Shown here: in pieces, positions 26,524 through 35,047 of the stretch
Layout: each line of letters opens with the position of its first letter
How positions within the stretch are numbered: the first letter of the stretch is position 1
Assembly: GCA_964594045.1 (NCBI GenBank)
Contig: CAZQKR010000006.1
Location: 1 to 64,000, forward strand
From: UBA2365 sp964594045
GTDB taxonomy: Bacteria; Bacteroidota; Bacteroidia; Chitinophagales; Saprospiraceae
Direction: 5' to 3'
Length of the DNA stretch: 64,000 nucleotides
Notes under the pieces: model-generated
Databases searched by the model: none
Told to the model about the DNA's origin: nothing
What the model saw: only the letters and a program-made list of their open reading frames with translations
Program-made: the position numbers and the translations under genes

Positions 26524-26991
26524 ATGAGTAAATTTGAAAGAAAAAGTGGGAAAAATTCTCCGGCTATTTCAACTGCATCATTACCTGATATTATCTTTAT
26601 GTTGTTGTTCTTCTTCATGACGGTGACAGTTATGAGAACTGCTGAAGTGAAAGTGGCCATACAAACTCCGCATGCTACAGAATTGACCAAGCTTGAACAA
26701 AAATCCCTGGTCAATTTTATTTATGTTGGACGGCCTTATGAAAGATATCAGACTGAGTTTGGTACTGCTCCAAGGATGCAGTTAGGCGAAAAATTTGCCG
26801 AATTAGGCGATATCAGTTTCTTTTTGGAAGAGCACAAGCTTAAACTTCCTGAAAATCAAAAGGATAAGATCATTACTTCCATGAAAATTGACGGAGATAT
26901 CACCATGGGTATAGTTTCAGATATCAAGGATGAATTGAGAAAAGCTGGCCAGTTGAAGGTCAACTATTCAGCTAAACCGAGACTTAACTGA
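26524..26991 (+). CDS. exbD: Biopolymer transport protein ExbD/TolR (second copy)
   Basis: This 155-residue paralogue of the preceding protein has the same layout: basic N-terminus (KFERKSGKNSPAIS), a TM helix with the conserved Asp (ASLPDIIFMLLFFFMTVTV) and a periplasmic domain that ends in a KVNYSAKPR strand. It is the last gene of the operon, followed by a strong terminator at 27119-27148. The periplasmic parts of the two copies share little sequence, so they have probably taken different roles. Confidence 0.92.
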   Translation: MSKFERKSGKNSPAISTASLPDIIFMLLFFFMTVTVMRTAEVKVAIQTPHATELTKLEQKSLVNFIYVGRPYERYQTEFGTAPRMQLGEKFAELGDISFFLEEHKLKLPENQKDKIITSMKIDGDITMGIVSDIKDELRKAGQLKVNYSAKPRLN

Positions 26992-27118
26992 TTTATTTTA
27001 AAGTTTTGGCTTGTAAACATCAGGTATTTGGATTATACACCGGAATGTTTTACAGTATTGAAATAAGTAATTAACGATAGTTGGATACAGTTCAGGAATT
27101 GTATTATTAAACATAAAG

Positions 27119-27148
27119 GGAGAAGATTGACAGTCTTCTCCTTTTTTT
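27119..27148 (+). terminator. Intrinsic terminator of the ExbB/ExbD operon
   Basis: A perfect 8-bp stem GGAGAAGA/TCTTCTCC with a 7-nt loop is followed by seven T residues. It lies about 130 bp after the second exbD stop codon. Confidence 0.85.
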
Positions 27149-27191
27149 CATTTATAAATAACCAATAGTCCTTTTTATTTGCGATATATAA

Positions 27192-27219
27192 TTGAAAATC
27201 ATTTTTTGATATATATTTG
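27192..27219 (+). promoter_or_regulatory. Candidate promoter of ruvB
   Basis: TTG (27192-27194) followed after 17 bp by TATATTTG (27212-27219). It would give a leader of about 180 nt before the GTG start at 27405. The gap from 26992 to 27404 holds otherwise only the terminator. Confidence 0.35.
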
Positions 27220-27404
27220 TTTTTTGTAATGATTTAGGTATAATGCTAAACAGGTTTTTAGTATGTCGGATTTGAGTCAAAGCATTTAACAAATCAAATT
27301 AAAGGTGGTAAGTTGAGTTCTGACTTTCAATGTTTGCAGTATGTAAAAAATATACCAATTCAAAGCAATGATCCTGATCAATTTTTTAATTAAAACAGAT
27401 ATCC

Positions 27405-28433
27405 GTGAATCCCAATTTGGATAGTACAGGGCGCAACTTCAGCCAGGAAGAACAGCAGATTGAAAAAGCGCTGAGGCCTAAAGACCTCATCCAGTTCAAG
27501 GGACAACAGCGTCTTGTAGAAAATCTGCATATTTTTATCCAGGCTGCGAAAATGCGCGGTGAAGCATTGGATCATGTGTTGTTCAACGGCCCTCCGGGAT
27601 TGGGGAAGACGACCTTGTCCTACATCATTGCAAACGAACTGGGAGCGAACATCAAAATGACTTCAGGACCCGTCCTGGAAAAACCGGGTGATCTCGCCGG
27701 ACTACTCACCAACCTGCAAACCAACGATGTGCTCTTTATCGATGAGATCCACAGGCTGAACAATGTTGTGGAAGAATACCTATATTCGGCAATGGAGGAT
27801 TTTAAGATCGACATCATGATCGACTCCGGCCCTAATGCCCGGAGTGTTCAGATCAGCCTCGAACCTTTTACACTGGTTGGGGCAACCACCCGGATGGGCT
27901 TGCTCACTGCACCGATGAGAGCCAGGTTCGGGATCACATTTCACCTGGATTATTACGATGTGGACACGCTCAAATCCATTGTATTTAGAAGTGCAGCCAT
28001 TCTTAAACTGGAGATCACGGATGATGGCGCTTATGAGATTGCCCGGAGAAGCAGGGGAACTCCCAGGATCGCGAATGCTTTGCTGAGGCGTATCCGTGAT
28101 TTTGCCCAGATCAAGGGAGATGGCACGATCAACAGGGAAATAGCCATTTTCGGACTTAAAGCGCTCAATGTGGATGAATACGGGCTGGATGAAATGGATA
28201 ATAAGATCCTTGGGACCATCATTCATAAATTCAAAGGCGGTCCGGTCGGGATCAGTACCATTGCAACAGCTGTAGGTGAAGAAGCCGGCACCATCGAAGA
28301 AGTGTATGAACCATTTCTGATCATGGAAGGTTTTCTGCAAAGAACACCACGCGGAAGAGAGGCAACCGAGAAAGCGTACAAACACCTCAGAATCCCCGGA
28401 TACAAAAAAGATCAGACTTTATTTGATGTCTGA
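27405..28433 (+). CDS. ruvB: Holliday junction branch-migration helicase RuvB
   Basis: This 342-residue AAA+ ATPase drives branch migration with RuvA. Walker A is GPPGLGKTTL, Walker B is LFIDEIHRLN, sensor 1 is in LVGATTRMGLL, and the Arg finger region RARFG follows. The C-terminal winged helix has GGPVGISTIATAVGEE and the family end IQRTPRGR (here LQRTPRGREATEKAYKHL). The start is a GTG at 27405: no ATG lies in frame upstream, and the family alignment begins near here. ruvA and ruvC are not in the window. Confidence 0.96.
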   Translation: MNPNLDSTGRNFSQEEQQIEKALRPKDLIQFKGQQRLVENLHIFIQAAKMRGEALDHVLFNGPPGLGKTTLSYIIANELGANIKMTSGPVLEKPGDLAGLLTNLQTNDVLFIDEIHRLNNVVEEYLYSAMEDFKIDIMIDSGPNARSVQISLEPFTLVGATTRMGLLTAPMRARFGITFHLDYYDVDTLKSIVFRSAAILKLEITDDGAYEIARRSRGTPRIANALLRRIRDFAQIKGDGTINREIAIFGLKALNVDEYGLDEMDNKILGTIIHKFKGGPVGISTIATAVGEEAGTIEEVYEPFLIMEGFLQRTPRGREATEKAYKHLRIPGYKKDQTLFDV

Positions 28434-28510
28434 TCCGGTGGTCCGGGCAAAAGCATTTCAGGACGTGAAACGCTGTTCATCGGGTGCATATGACCATTCC
28501 CTGCTAAAAA

Positions 28511-29299
28511 CTATTTGCAGGAGGGATGAATACCCAAAACATAGTTCTTTACTACTTCTATTTCCGAAGCACTTCCCGAACCTTTGAAACCACTGATCAT
28601 TTCATCTTTCAGGTTTAACCCGGCAACAGACAGGTATTTTTTGGATAATGGAAGATAACTCCAGTGCCATTTTTCTTCTTCATAACCTGTCAATCTTTCC
28701 GGGCCTTTTGCGGTGTAAGGCTGGCAAAAACCAAATTTTGAAGCATTAATGACTAACCAGTTATATAATTTCTGACCTTCCGGTGAACCGAACCATTCGT
28801 TGTCCAGACTGTTCAGATCCATATCTGTTCCCCAATGATGCCTTGACGTACCCGGCATCGAACTGTATTGCAAAATTTCAAGGGCCATTTCCGTTTCATT
28901 GGTTTTACCTTCCGCAACTAATGCATCCCACTTTCGTTCCCAGATTTTTTGCTGTGCGTCGAAATTGCGTGTTGCAGACCGGATGATCAACCGGATACCC
29001 TCTTTTGCAGCAGCGGAACGCATTTTAAGGAACTGATCGTAGACTTCCCTTTGAAGATAAATATTGCTTTTATCCGTATGTTCAGGATTGATTTTAACAA
29101 AGTCAGGATGTTTTGCAGGGTCAAATTTACCTGTCAGGAACTCGAGGCTGATGCTGTCAGTTTTAGCTGTTTTTAAAAAATGGCTTCCTTCAACGATCCG
29201 GTCTTTTTCAGCAGGCAGTGATTCTTTTTTCTGGCTTTCACACGATATGGTGCAAAGTATGGACAAAAGAATTGCGATTGATCTAAGCATGCTCATCAA
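28511..29299 (-). CDS. M15-family D-alanyl-D-alanine carboxypeptidase lipoprotein (VanY-like)
   Basis: A 262-residue protein with a lipoprotein signal (ending CTISCE) and a VanY-type peptidase domain. The zinc ligands are in SRHHWGTDMDL (His and Asp) and in KWHWSYLP (His). Enzymes of this type trim the terminal D-Ala from peptidoglycan stem peptides, and some act in the periplasm. Being a lipoprotein places it on the outer or inner membrane facing the periplasm. The start could also be Met2 or Met4. It lies 29 bp behind the M24 peptidase gene on the same strand, so the two are likely co-transcribed. Confidence 0.88.
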   Translation of the reverse strand: MMSMLRSIAILLSILCTISCESQKKESLPAEKDRIVEGSHFLKTAKTDSISLEFLTGKFDPAKHPDFVKINPEHTDKSNIYLQREVYDQFLKMRSAAAKEGIRLIIRSATRNFDAQQKIWERKWDALVAEGKTNETEMALEILQYSSMPGTSRHHWGTDMDLNSLDNEWFGSPEGQKLYNWLVINASKFGFCQPYTAKGPERLTGYEEEKWHWSYLPLSKKYLSVAGLNLKDEMISGFKGSGSASEIEVVKNYVLGIHPSCK

Positions 29300-29328
29300 T
29301 GTTTATCTGTTTTAATCTTTCAATCAGT

Positions 29329-31113
29329 TTACAAGGGGCGGCATTTTTGTTCCAGCCATGACTTTTCCTGTTCATTCAGGCCGTCAGCCAGAATCTGATA
29401 AACCTGCTGATGATATTTGTTCAACCAATCGATTTCAGGTTGATCCATTAACTCCTTGTCAATCAGTTTCAGATCTATGGGAAATAAAGTCAAAGACTCA
29501 TGTCCGAGGAATTTTCCGAAAGCGGTCTCCCTCATTTCTTTAGTCAAAATCAGGTTCTCAATCCTGATCCCGTAGGCACCTTCAAGATATACACCGGGTT
29601 CATTGGAAGTCAGCATGCCCGGTTGCAGCGGAGTTTTGGATCTGTCGCTCAATACGAAACTGATACCGTGAGGACCTTCATGCACATTCAGAAAATAACC
29701 GACACCATGCCCGGTTCCGTGAAAATAGTTCATGCCTTCTGACCACAAAAACTGCCTTGCCAGCAGGTCAATCTGGTATCCGGAAATGCCAGCCGGAAAT
29801 ATCAGCCGGTCAACGGCAATATGACCTTTGAGAACCAGAGTAAAGTGCTTTTTCTCATCATCAGACGGATTTCCAAGACTGATGGTCCTGGTGATGTCAG
29901 TAGTGCCATCTTCATATTGTCCTCCGGAATCTACCAGTAAGATACCTTCCTGTTCGATCATGGCGCAGGTATCCGGATGAGCTGAATAATGCACGATGGC
30001 TCCATTGGCTTTATATCCCACGATCGGTTCAAAACTTTCTCCGTGGTATCCATTTTGCAGGCTTCTGAAATGACCGATCTTTTCGCCAAACTCAAATTCG
30101 GATACTTTCCTTTGCTTCAATTCATTTTCCAGCCACATGAACGATTTGACCAATGCGATCCCGTCTTTTTTCATCGCCTGCCTGATATTGTTCACCTCTT
30201 TCTCGTTTTTAACGGCTTTCATAATGGCGATCAATGACGAATCATCGACGATCTTGCAGGGAATGCTGGTATAGATCTGTTCATTGGAAAGACTGCCGGC
30301 CAGGTATATTTTTGTATGGATATCCAATTGTTCAAGGTAGGTTTTGACTGATGCATAAGGCTGAACGGAGATGTAGTCATGCTTTAGTTTCAGGATAAGC
30401 TCTTCATTTGTTTTAGCCGGATCAGTAAACAAAATCGCATCATTTTCACGAACAACTGCGTAGGCAATAAATACCGGATTGCAATCAATATCATTGCCTC
30501 TCAGGTTGAAAAGCCAGGCGATTTCATCCAGCGCGGTGATGAGATACTGGGTGCAGTTGTTTTCCCTCATTTTGTCCCTGACTTTCTGAAGCTTTGCGCC
30601 AACCGGTTCACCTGCATATGCCTCATTGTGGATCATGATTGGATTTTGTGGCACGGCAGGTCTGTCTTTCCACAGCATACCGATCAGATCATATTGTGTC
30701 TCCAATGAAATATCGTATTTTGCCAACGCAGAACGGTAACCCCTGGCCTCAGCATGAGAAATCACCCAGGCATCTGCGGCAACCACCGCACCCGCTTTCA
30801 GGTTTTGTTGCAAAAACGGAATATAATCCGGATTATAATTGATCACCTTATGCAATTCAAATTCGCTTTCTGCCAATTCTTTTTCCGCCTGAAGATAGTA
30901 TCTTGAGTCCGTCCAGACACCCGCATGTGCCATTGTGATCACGGCGGTACCGGCAGAACCGGTGAACCCTGAGATCCATTCCCTGGTTTTCCAGTGATTG
31001 GCAACGTATTCGCTCAAATGTGCATCACTTGAGGGAACGATAACTGCATCGATATGATATTGCTGCATTAAAGTGCGAAGAGCGGATAATTTTTCATTTA
31101 TGGTCATGATCAA
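29329..31113 (-). CDS. Xaa-Pro aminopeptidase (M24 family, long form)
   Basis: A 594-residue aminopeptidase P-type enzyme that removes N-terminal residues next to proline. It has the three-part layout of eukaryotic-type APP: two creatinase-like N-domains (with the WTDSRYYLQAEKEL motif) and the pita-bread catalytic domain. Dinuclear metal ligands are in VDSGGQYEDGTTDITRT (two Asp), TGHGVGYFLNVHEGP (His), SNEPGVYLEG and GIRIENL (Glu). No signal peptide is seen, so it is cytoplasmic. Met3 (31107) is an alternative start. Confidence 0.93.
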   Translation of the reverse strand: MIMTINEKLSALRTLMQQYHIDAVIVPSSDAHLSEYVANHWKTREWISGFTGSAGTAVITMAHAGVWTDSRYYLQAEKELAESEFELHKVINYNPDYIPFLQQNLKAGAVVAADAWVISHAEARGYRSALAKYDISLETQYDLIGMLWKDRPAVPQNPIMIHNEAYAGEPVGAKLQKVRDKMRENNCTQYLITALDEIAWLFNLRGNDIDCNPVFIAYAVVRENDAILFTDPAKTNEELILKLKHDYISVQPYASVKTYLEQLDIHTKIYLAGSLSNEQIYTSIPCKIVDDSSLIAIMKAVKNEKEVNNIRQAMKKDGIALVKSFMWLENELKQRKVSEFEFGEKIGHFRSLQNGYHGESFEPIVGYKANGAIVHYSAHPDTCAMIEQEGILLVDSGGQYEDGTTDITRTISLGNPSDDEKKHFTLVLKGHIAVDRLIFPAGISGYQIDLLARQFLWSEGMNYFHGTGHGVGYFLNVHEGPHGISFVLSDRSKTPLQPGMLTSNEPGVYLEGAYGIRIENLILTKEMRETAFGKFLGHESLTLFPIDLKLIDKELMDQPEIDWLNKYHQQVYQILADGLNEQEKSWLEQKCRPL

Positions 31114-31480
31114 TTTTTTAGGGTATAAAGATAAGGTGAATCCATGGAATAAACGGCTGTATCAATATATTTTTTCATTGGGTTCCACGTACTTGAATAA
31201 GTCTTGTTTAAGATCTCCGAAATTATAATGGAAGATATAAATAAGAAATGTGATTCTGCCGGGTTGTGTTTTCGTTTGGAAAGCTTCACTTTTTAGCACT
31301 TAAATTTTTTGAATAAATAGTTGAATTGCAATTTGCTGTAAATGAATAATAATTTGATTTAATATTTTAATGACATAAAATAAGCATATTTTATATTAAA
31401 AAATTAATTAATATGTATATTTGTTTTTATATTGGTATGCAAAACCATCAAGTGATTGGTAGAGAGAACTTTATTGCAAG
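31114..31480. other. Gene-free region upstream of rpoN
   Basis: AT-rich sequence between the divergent M24 peptidase and rpoN genes. It contains a TATATTTG (31416-31423) that fits the -7 box for rpoN, without a well-spaced TTG. No credible reading frame is present. Confidence 0.4.
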
Positions 31481-31517
31481 GGCATTTGTTAATAGTGTGC
31501 ATACAAATTCAAATGCC
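31481..31517 (+). promoter_or_regulatory. Inverted repeat in the probable rpoN leader
   Basis: GGCATTTG (31481-31488) and CAAATGCC (31510-31517) form a perfect 8-bp inverted repeat with a 21-nt loop about 100 bp before rpoN. No T-run follows, so it is not a simple terminator. It could be a leader hairpin or an operator. Confidence 0.35.
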
Positions 31518-31615
31518 TGATCACGCTGAGAGCGGAAATGAAAATGAGTTTTCTGAGTGTGAATCGAAGAGAGTTGGGTGAACTTCATTTTGAATTTTTG
31601 GAATAATCAGATTGT

Positions 31616-33091
31616 ATGTTAAAGCAGAATTTAAGTCAAAAACTTTTACAAAAACTATCTCCGCAGCAGATCCAGCTGATGAAGCTGATCCAGTTGCCTA
31701 CTGCTTCGCTGGAACAGCGGATAGAGGAAGAACTGGAATCCAATCCTGCATTGGAAGAGTCTACGGATTACAAGGAGGTTTTTGACCTGAATGAAAGTGA
31801 GCCTGAACAGGATAACGAATTTGAGAAGGAAGAGGTTTTTGAGCTGGATGATTACATCAATGAGTACATTGAAGAAGATCCCATTTCCTATAAACTGAAT
31901 GGTGAATATGGGCAGGAATCTGAGGAAGAATTTATGCCACAGGGCTCAAGCATCAGTTTCGGGGAATACCTGATGGATCAGGTTGGCTTGCTGGATCTTG
32001 ATGAAACGGAGTTTATGATCGCGGAACAGTTGGTTGGAACGCTTGACGGTGACGGATACCTGCGCAGGGAAGTTGACGAGTTGGCTGATGACATTCTGTT
32101 TACGCAAAACGTTGAAGTGACTCATGAGCAAATTGAAAAGATGATCGGGGTCATCCAGGACCTGGATCCGCCCGGAATTTGTGCCCGCGATCTGCAGGAA
32201 AGTCTTGTGATCCAGATGAGGAAGCGGATCGACCAGGCAGAGCCACCGGTATGCAAGGCAAAGTTGCTGGCCCTGAAAATATTGTCCAATTATTTTGATG
32301 AATTTTCCAAAAAACACTTTACCAAGCTGGAAAAAAACCTGTTCATTTCATCTTCAGAACTTCGGGATGCCATGGAAGAGATCGTCAAACTCAACCCAAA
32401 ACCTTCCAGCGCTTTCAACACCGCAAAACAAAACATTGTCAAATATATTGTTCCGGATTATTTTATTGCCAACCGGGATGGAGAGCTTGAGCTGATTCTG
32501 AACAATAAAAATGCCCCTGATCTTCATATCAATGACAATTACCTCAATATACTGAAGCGTTTTAAGGAACATAAGAACGCATCCAGGGAAGAGAAAAAGG
32601 CTGTATTGTTTGTCAAACAAAAGATCGATTCCGCAAAATGGTTTATCGATGCCATACTTCAGCGGCAGCAAACCCTTTACAAGACGATGTATGCCATCAT
32701 GCAATACCAGTATCAGTTTTTTCTGACCGGTGATGAACGCAGGATCAAGCCGATGATCCTCAAGGACATATCAGATATGACCGGACTGGACATTTCAACT
32801 GTTTCCAGGGTAGCCAGTACAAAGTTCGTACAGACTGAATTCGGAACAAAAAGGCTGAAGGATTTCTTTTCCGAATCCATACAAAAGGAAGACGGAGAAG
32901 AAGTTTCCACTTTGGAAGTCAAAAATATACTGAAGGAGATCATAGAATCTGAAAACAAAAGGAAACCCCATTCTGACGAGAAACTCAAGGATATGCTTGG
33001 CGATGCGGGATATAATATTGCACGGAGAACTGTTGCCAAATACAGGGAACAATTAAATATCCCGGTTGCCCGTTTGCGCAAAGAAATCTGA
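31616..33091 (+). CDS. rpoN: RNA polymerase sigma-54 factor
   Basis: A 491-residue sigma-54, which directs transcription from -24/-12 promoters with help from AAA+ activators. Region I is the Gln/Leu-rich N-terminus (SQKLLQKLSPQQIQLMKLIQ), followed by an acidic region II (about 50-115), the core-binding and DNA-binding region III and the C-terminal RpoN box ARRTVAKYRE near residue 470. The helix-turn-helix stretch is DISDMTGLDISTVSRVASTK. Length is normal. Its stop overlaps the start of the radical SAM gene by one base, so the two are co-translated. No sigma-54 activator is in this window. Confidence 0.96.
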   Translation: MLKQNLSQKLLQKLSPQQIQLMKLIQLPTASLEQRIEEELESNPALEESTDYKEVFDLNESEPEQDNEFEKEEVFELDDYINEYIEEDPISYKLNGEYGQESEEEFMPQGSSISFGEYLMDQVGLLDLDETEFMIAEQLVGTLDGDGYLRREVDELADDILFTQNVEVTHEQIEKMIGVIQDLDPPGICARDLQESLVIQMRKRIDQAEPPVCKAKLLALKILSNYFDEFSKKHFTKLEKNLFISSSELRDAMEEIVKLNPKPSSAFNTAKQNIVKYIVPDYFIANRDGELELILNNKNAPDLHINDNYLNILKRFKEHKNASREEKKAVLFVKQKIDSAKWFIDAILQRQQTLYKTMYAIMQYQYQFFLTGDERRIKPMILKDISDMTGLDISTVSRVASTKFVQTEFGTKRLKDFFSESIQKEDGEEVSTLEVKNILKEIIESENKRKPHSDEKLKDMLGDAGYNIARRTVAKYREQLNIPVARLRKEI

Positions 33092-34122
33092 TGAAACAGT
33101 TGATTTCCAGATGGCATGATGCGCTGAATTTTTTATCCAAATTGACTTTCAAAAGACTTTGGAACCTGGCTCTATTGCTGAGCTCCTACCGGTTATCCCG
33201 GATTTTTAGAATGCAATGGCAGCAAGGGAAGCCGTTTTCGATATCCTTTGAACCCACCACTGCCTGTAATCTGGCTTGCCCTGAATGTCCCAGCGGATTG
33301 AAGATATTTACCAGGCCTACCGGTAAAATGGACCTTCAGTTTTTTAAAGAAACACTGGACCAGGTGTCTGATACCCTGATGTACGGTATTTTTTATTTCC
33401 AGGGAGAACCCTACCTGCATCCTGATTTTAATGAAATGATCCGATACGCTTCAAAAAAGAAAATATATTCCATCACTTCCACCAATGCCCATTTTCTAAC
33501 AGATGAACAGGCAAAAAAGACGATCGAATCCGGTCTGGACAGGCTGATCATCTCTTTGGACGGTACCACGCAGGAAGTGTATGAGTCTTACAGAAGGAAC
33601 GGAAATATCGAAAAAGTCCTGGAAGGTGCAAAAAGGATCGTAGCATGGAAAAAGAAGCTGAAAAGTAAAAAACCCTATGTGCTGTTCCAGTTTCTGGTGG
33701 TCCGACCCAACGAACACCAGATCGGAGAAGTAAAAAAACTGGCAAAGGAAATCGGTGTCAACGGGGTACTTTTCAAATCAGCCCAGTTGTATGAATATCA
33801 AAAAGGCAATCCACTGATGCCGCTCAATCAGAAATACTCCAGGTACGTTCCTCAGAAAGATGGAACATACGTCATCAAAAACAAACTCGACAACTACTGC
33901 TGGAAGATGTGGCATTCCAATGTCATCACCTGGGACGGACAGGTCATTCCCTGTTGTTTTGACAAAGATGCGAAATATCCGATGGGTGATCTGAAGGAAG
34001 AAAAATTCGACCTGATCTGGAAGGGAAAACCCTATGAAGATTTCCGCCTGGCCCTTTCAAAACACCGCAAAAACATCGATATCTGTCGGAATTGTACGGA
34101 AGGGACAAGGGTGTGGTTGTGA
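33091..34122 (+). CDS. Radical SAM/SPASM domain protein
   Basis: A 343-residue radical SAM protein. The [4Fe-4S] motif CNLACPECPSG (CxxxCxxC) lies near residue 60 in a strand starting EPTTACNL. A C-terminal SPASM-type region has Cys in NYCWKM, VIPCCFD and DICRNC, which can bind one or two further clusters. Such enzymes act in peptide modification, cofactor synthesis or as anaerobic maturases. No small substrate peptide gene is seen next to it. Its start overlaps the rpoN stop by one base (33091). The N-terminal 45 residues are hydrophobic and basic, and may contact the membrane. Confidence 0.88.
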   Translation: MKQLISRWHDALNFLSKLTFKRLWNLALLLSSYRLSRIFRMQWQQGKPFSISFEPTTACNLACPECPSGLKIFTRPTGKMDLQFFKETLDQVSDTLMYGIFYFQGEPYLHPDFNEMIRYASKKKIYSITSTNAHFLTDEQAKKTIESGLDRLIISLDGTTQEVYESYRRNGNIEKVLEGAKRIVAWKKKLKSKKPYVLFQFLVVRPNEHQIGEVKKLAKEIGVNGVLFKSAQLYEYQKGNPLMPLNQKYSRYVPQKDGTYVIKNKLDNYCWKMWHSNVITWDGQVIPCCFDKDAKYPMGDLKEEKFDLIWKGKPYEDFRLALSKHRKNIDICRNCTEGTRVWL

Positions 34123-34128
34123 AATAAA

Positions 34129-34911
34129 CTATTCTTCCGTTTCGATTCCCTTTACTGTCATCAGAAGAAAATCCAGACTTTTTCCATAATCCAGCTCATG
34201 ATATTCAAGTCCAAGTTTCCTGATATTCTTATAATAATCTATGATGTTTTTATAATAATTCTTTTCCAGCTGTACTGCAACTGCTTTCCGACCAATTTTC
34301 TGCATTAAAAACCACTTTTCAAACAATCTTGCGGTACGTCCGTTGCCGTCCTGAATAGGGTGAATTTTAACGAACACAAGATGAATTAAGGCAGCAAAAT
34401 AAAAAATCTCATAAGCGTCTGATTCTTTGCTCAAGAGTAGGTCAATATCGTCAAAAAGCTTTTCAATTTCTGTCTTTACTATATTTGGTTCCGCCGCAAC
34501 ATATTCAATCTTATCATCCCTATTGATAACAAACATTGGGTTTGTCCGGATGAATCCTTGCTGACTGACTGGTAGAATATTTGAAGTTATAATAGCATGT
34601 GCTTTCCTGACGTTCTTCAGGCTTATTTCATTTTCGTCAATGAAGTCATAAGCTGCATACAGATCATCCGCTTTCCGGGTGTAGTCAGGCTTAAATTGAA
34701 CACCCATGAATTTATGTTTGAAAAAACTGTCAAACTCAATGTCTTCCCCTTCGATTCGTGATGAGTAAACGGATGATACAGATTTATAAAATTGGAAATA
34801 GTCAACGGGCATATCAAACTTCTTCATCTTAGCCAATTTTTCCAGCGGTGATTCGGTCAACGCTTTTCTGTATTGGTCAAGCAGTTCAGAGCTTAGTATT
34901 TTAAATCTCAT
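34129..34911 (-). CDS. Fic-domain AMPylase-like protein, self-inhibited type
   Basis: This 260-residue Fic protein has the complete active-site motif HPIQDGNGRTAR (about residues 183-194), with the catalytic His, the acidic metal ligand and the phosphate-binding Arg. It should therefore be able to transfer AMP to a target hydroxyl. An N-terminal inhibitory motif SSRIEG (Ser50 to Gly55, with inhibitory Glu54) fits class II Fic proteins, where this helix blocks ATP in the productive pose. A separate antitoxin is therefore not needed and none is seen next to it. It is convergent with the radical SAM gene (6 bp apart). It could regulate a cellular target or act against phage. Confidence 0.9.
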   Translation of the reverse strand: MRFKILSSELLDQYRKALTESPLEKLAKMKKFDMPVDYFQFYKSVSSVYSSRIEGEDIEFDSFFKHKFMGVQFKPDYTRKADDLYAAYDFIDENEISLKNVRKAHAIITSNILPVSQQGFIRTNPMFVINRDDKIEYVAAEPNIVKTEIEKLFDDIDLLLSKESDAYEIFYFAALIHLVFVKIHPIQDGNGRTARLFEKWFLMQKIGRKAVAVQLEKNYYKNIIDYYKNIRKLGLEYHELDYGKSLDFLLMTVKGIETEE

Positions 34912-34927
34912 TCATCCTTGTTTTTCC

Positions 34928-34960
34928 CAAAGATAGTATTTTTGATGTACTTTCAGTCAA
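34928..34960 (-). promoter_or_regulatory. Candidate promoter of the Fic gene
   Basis: On the minus strand TTG (34960-34958) and, after 22 bp, TATCTTTG (34935-34928). The spacing is slightly long for the Bacteroidota pattern. The leader would be about 12 nt. Confidence 0.4.
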
Positions 34961-35047
34961 TTTTATCCCGGTTTATAGCCATGAGTTAACTCATTGCCTT
35001 TTATGACATTAACTAAATCAATAATGAATAGTTTTAGTGTCGGTTAG

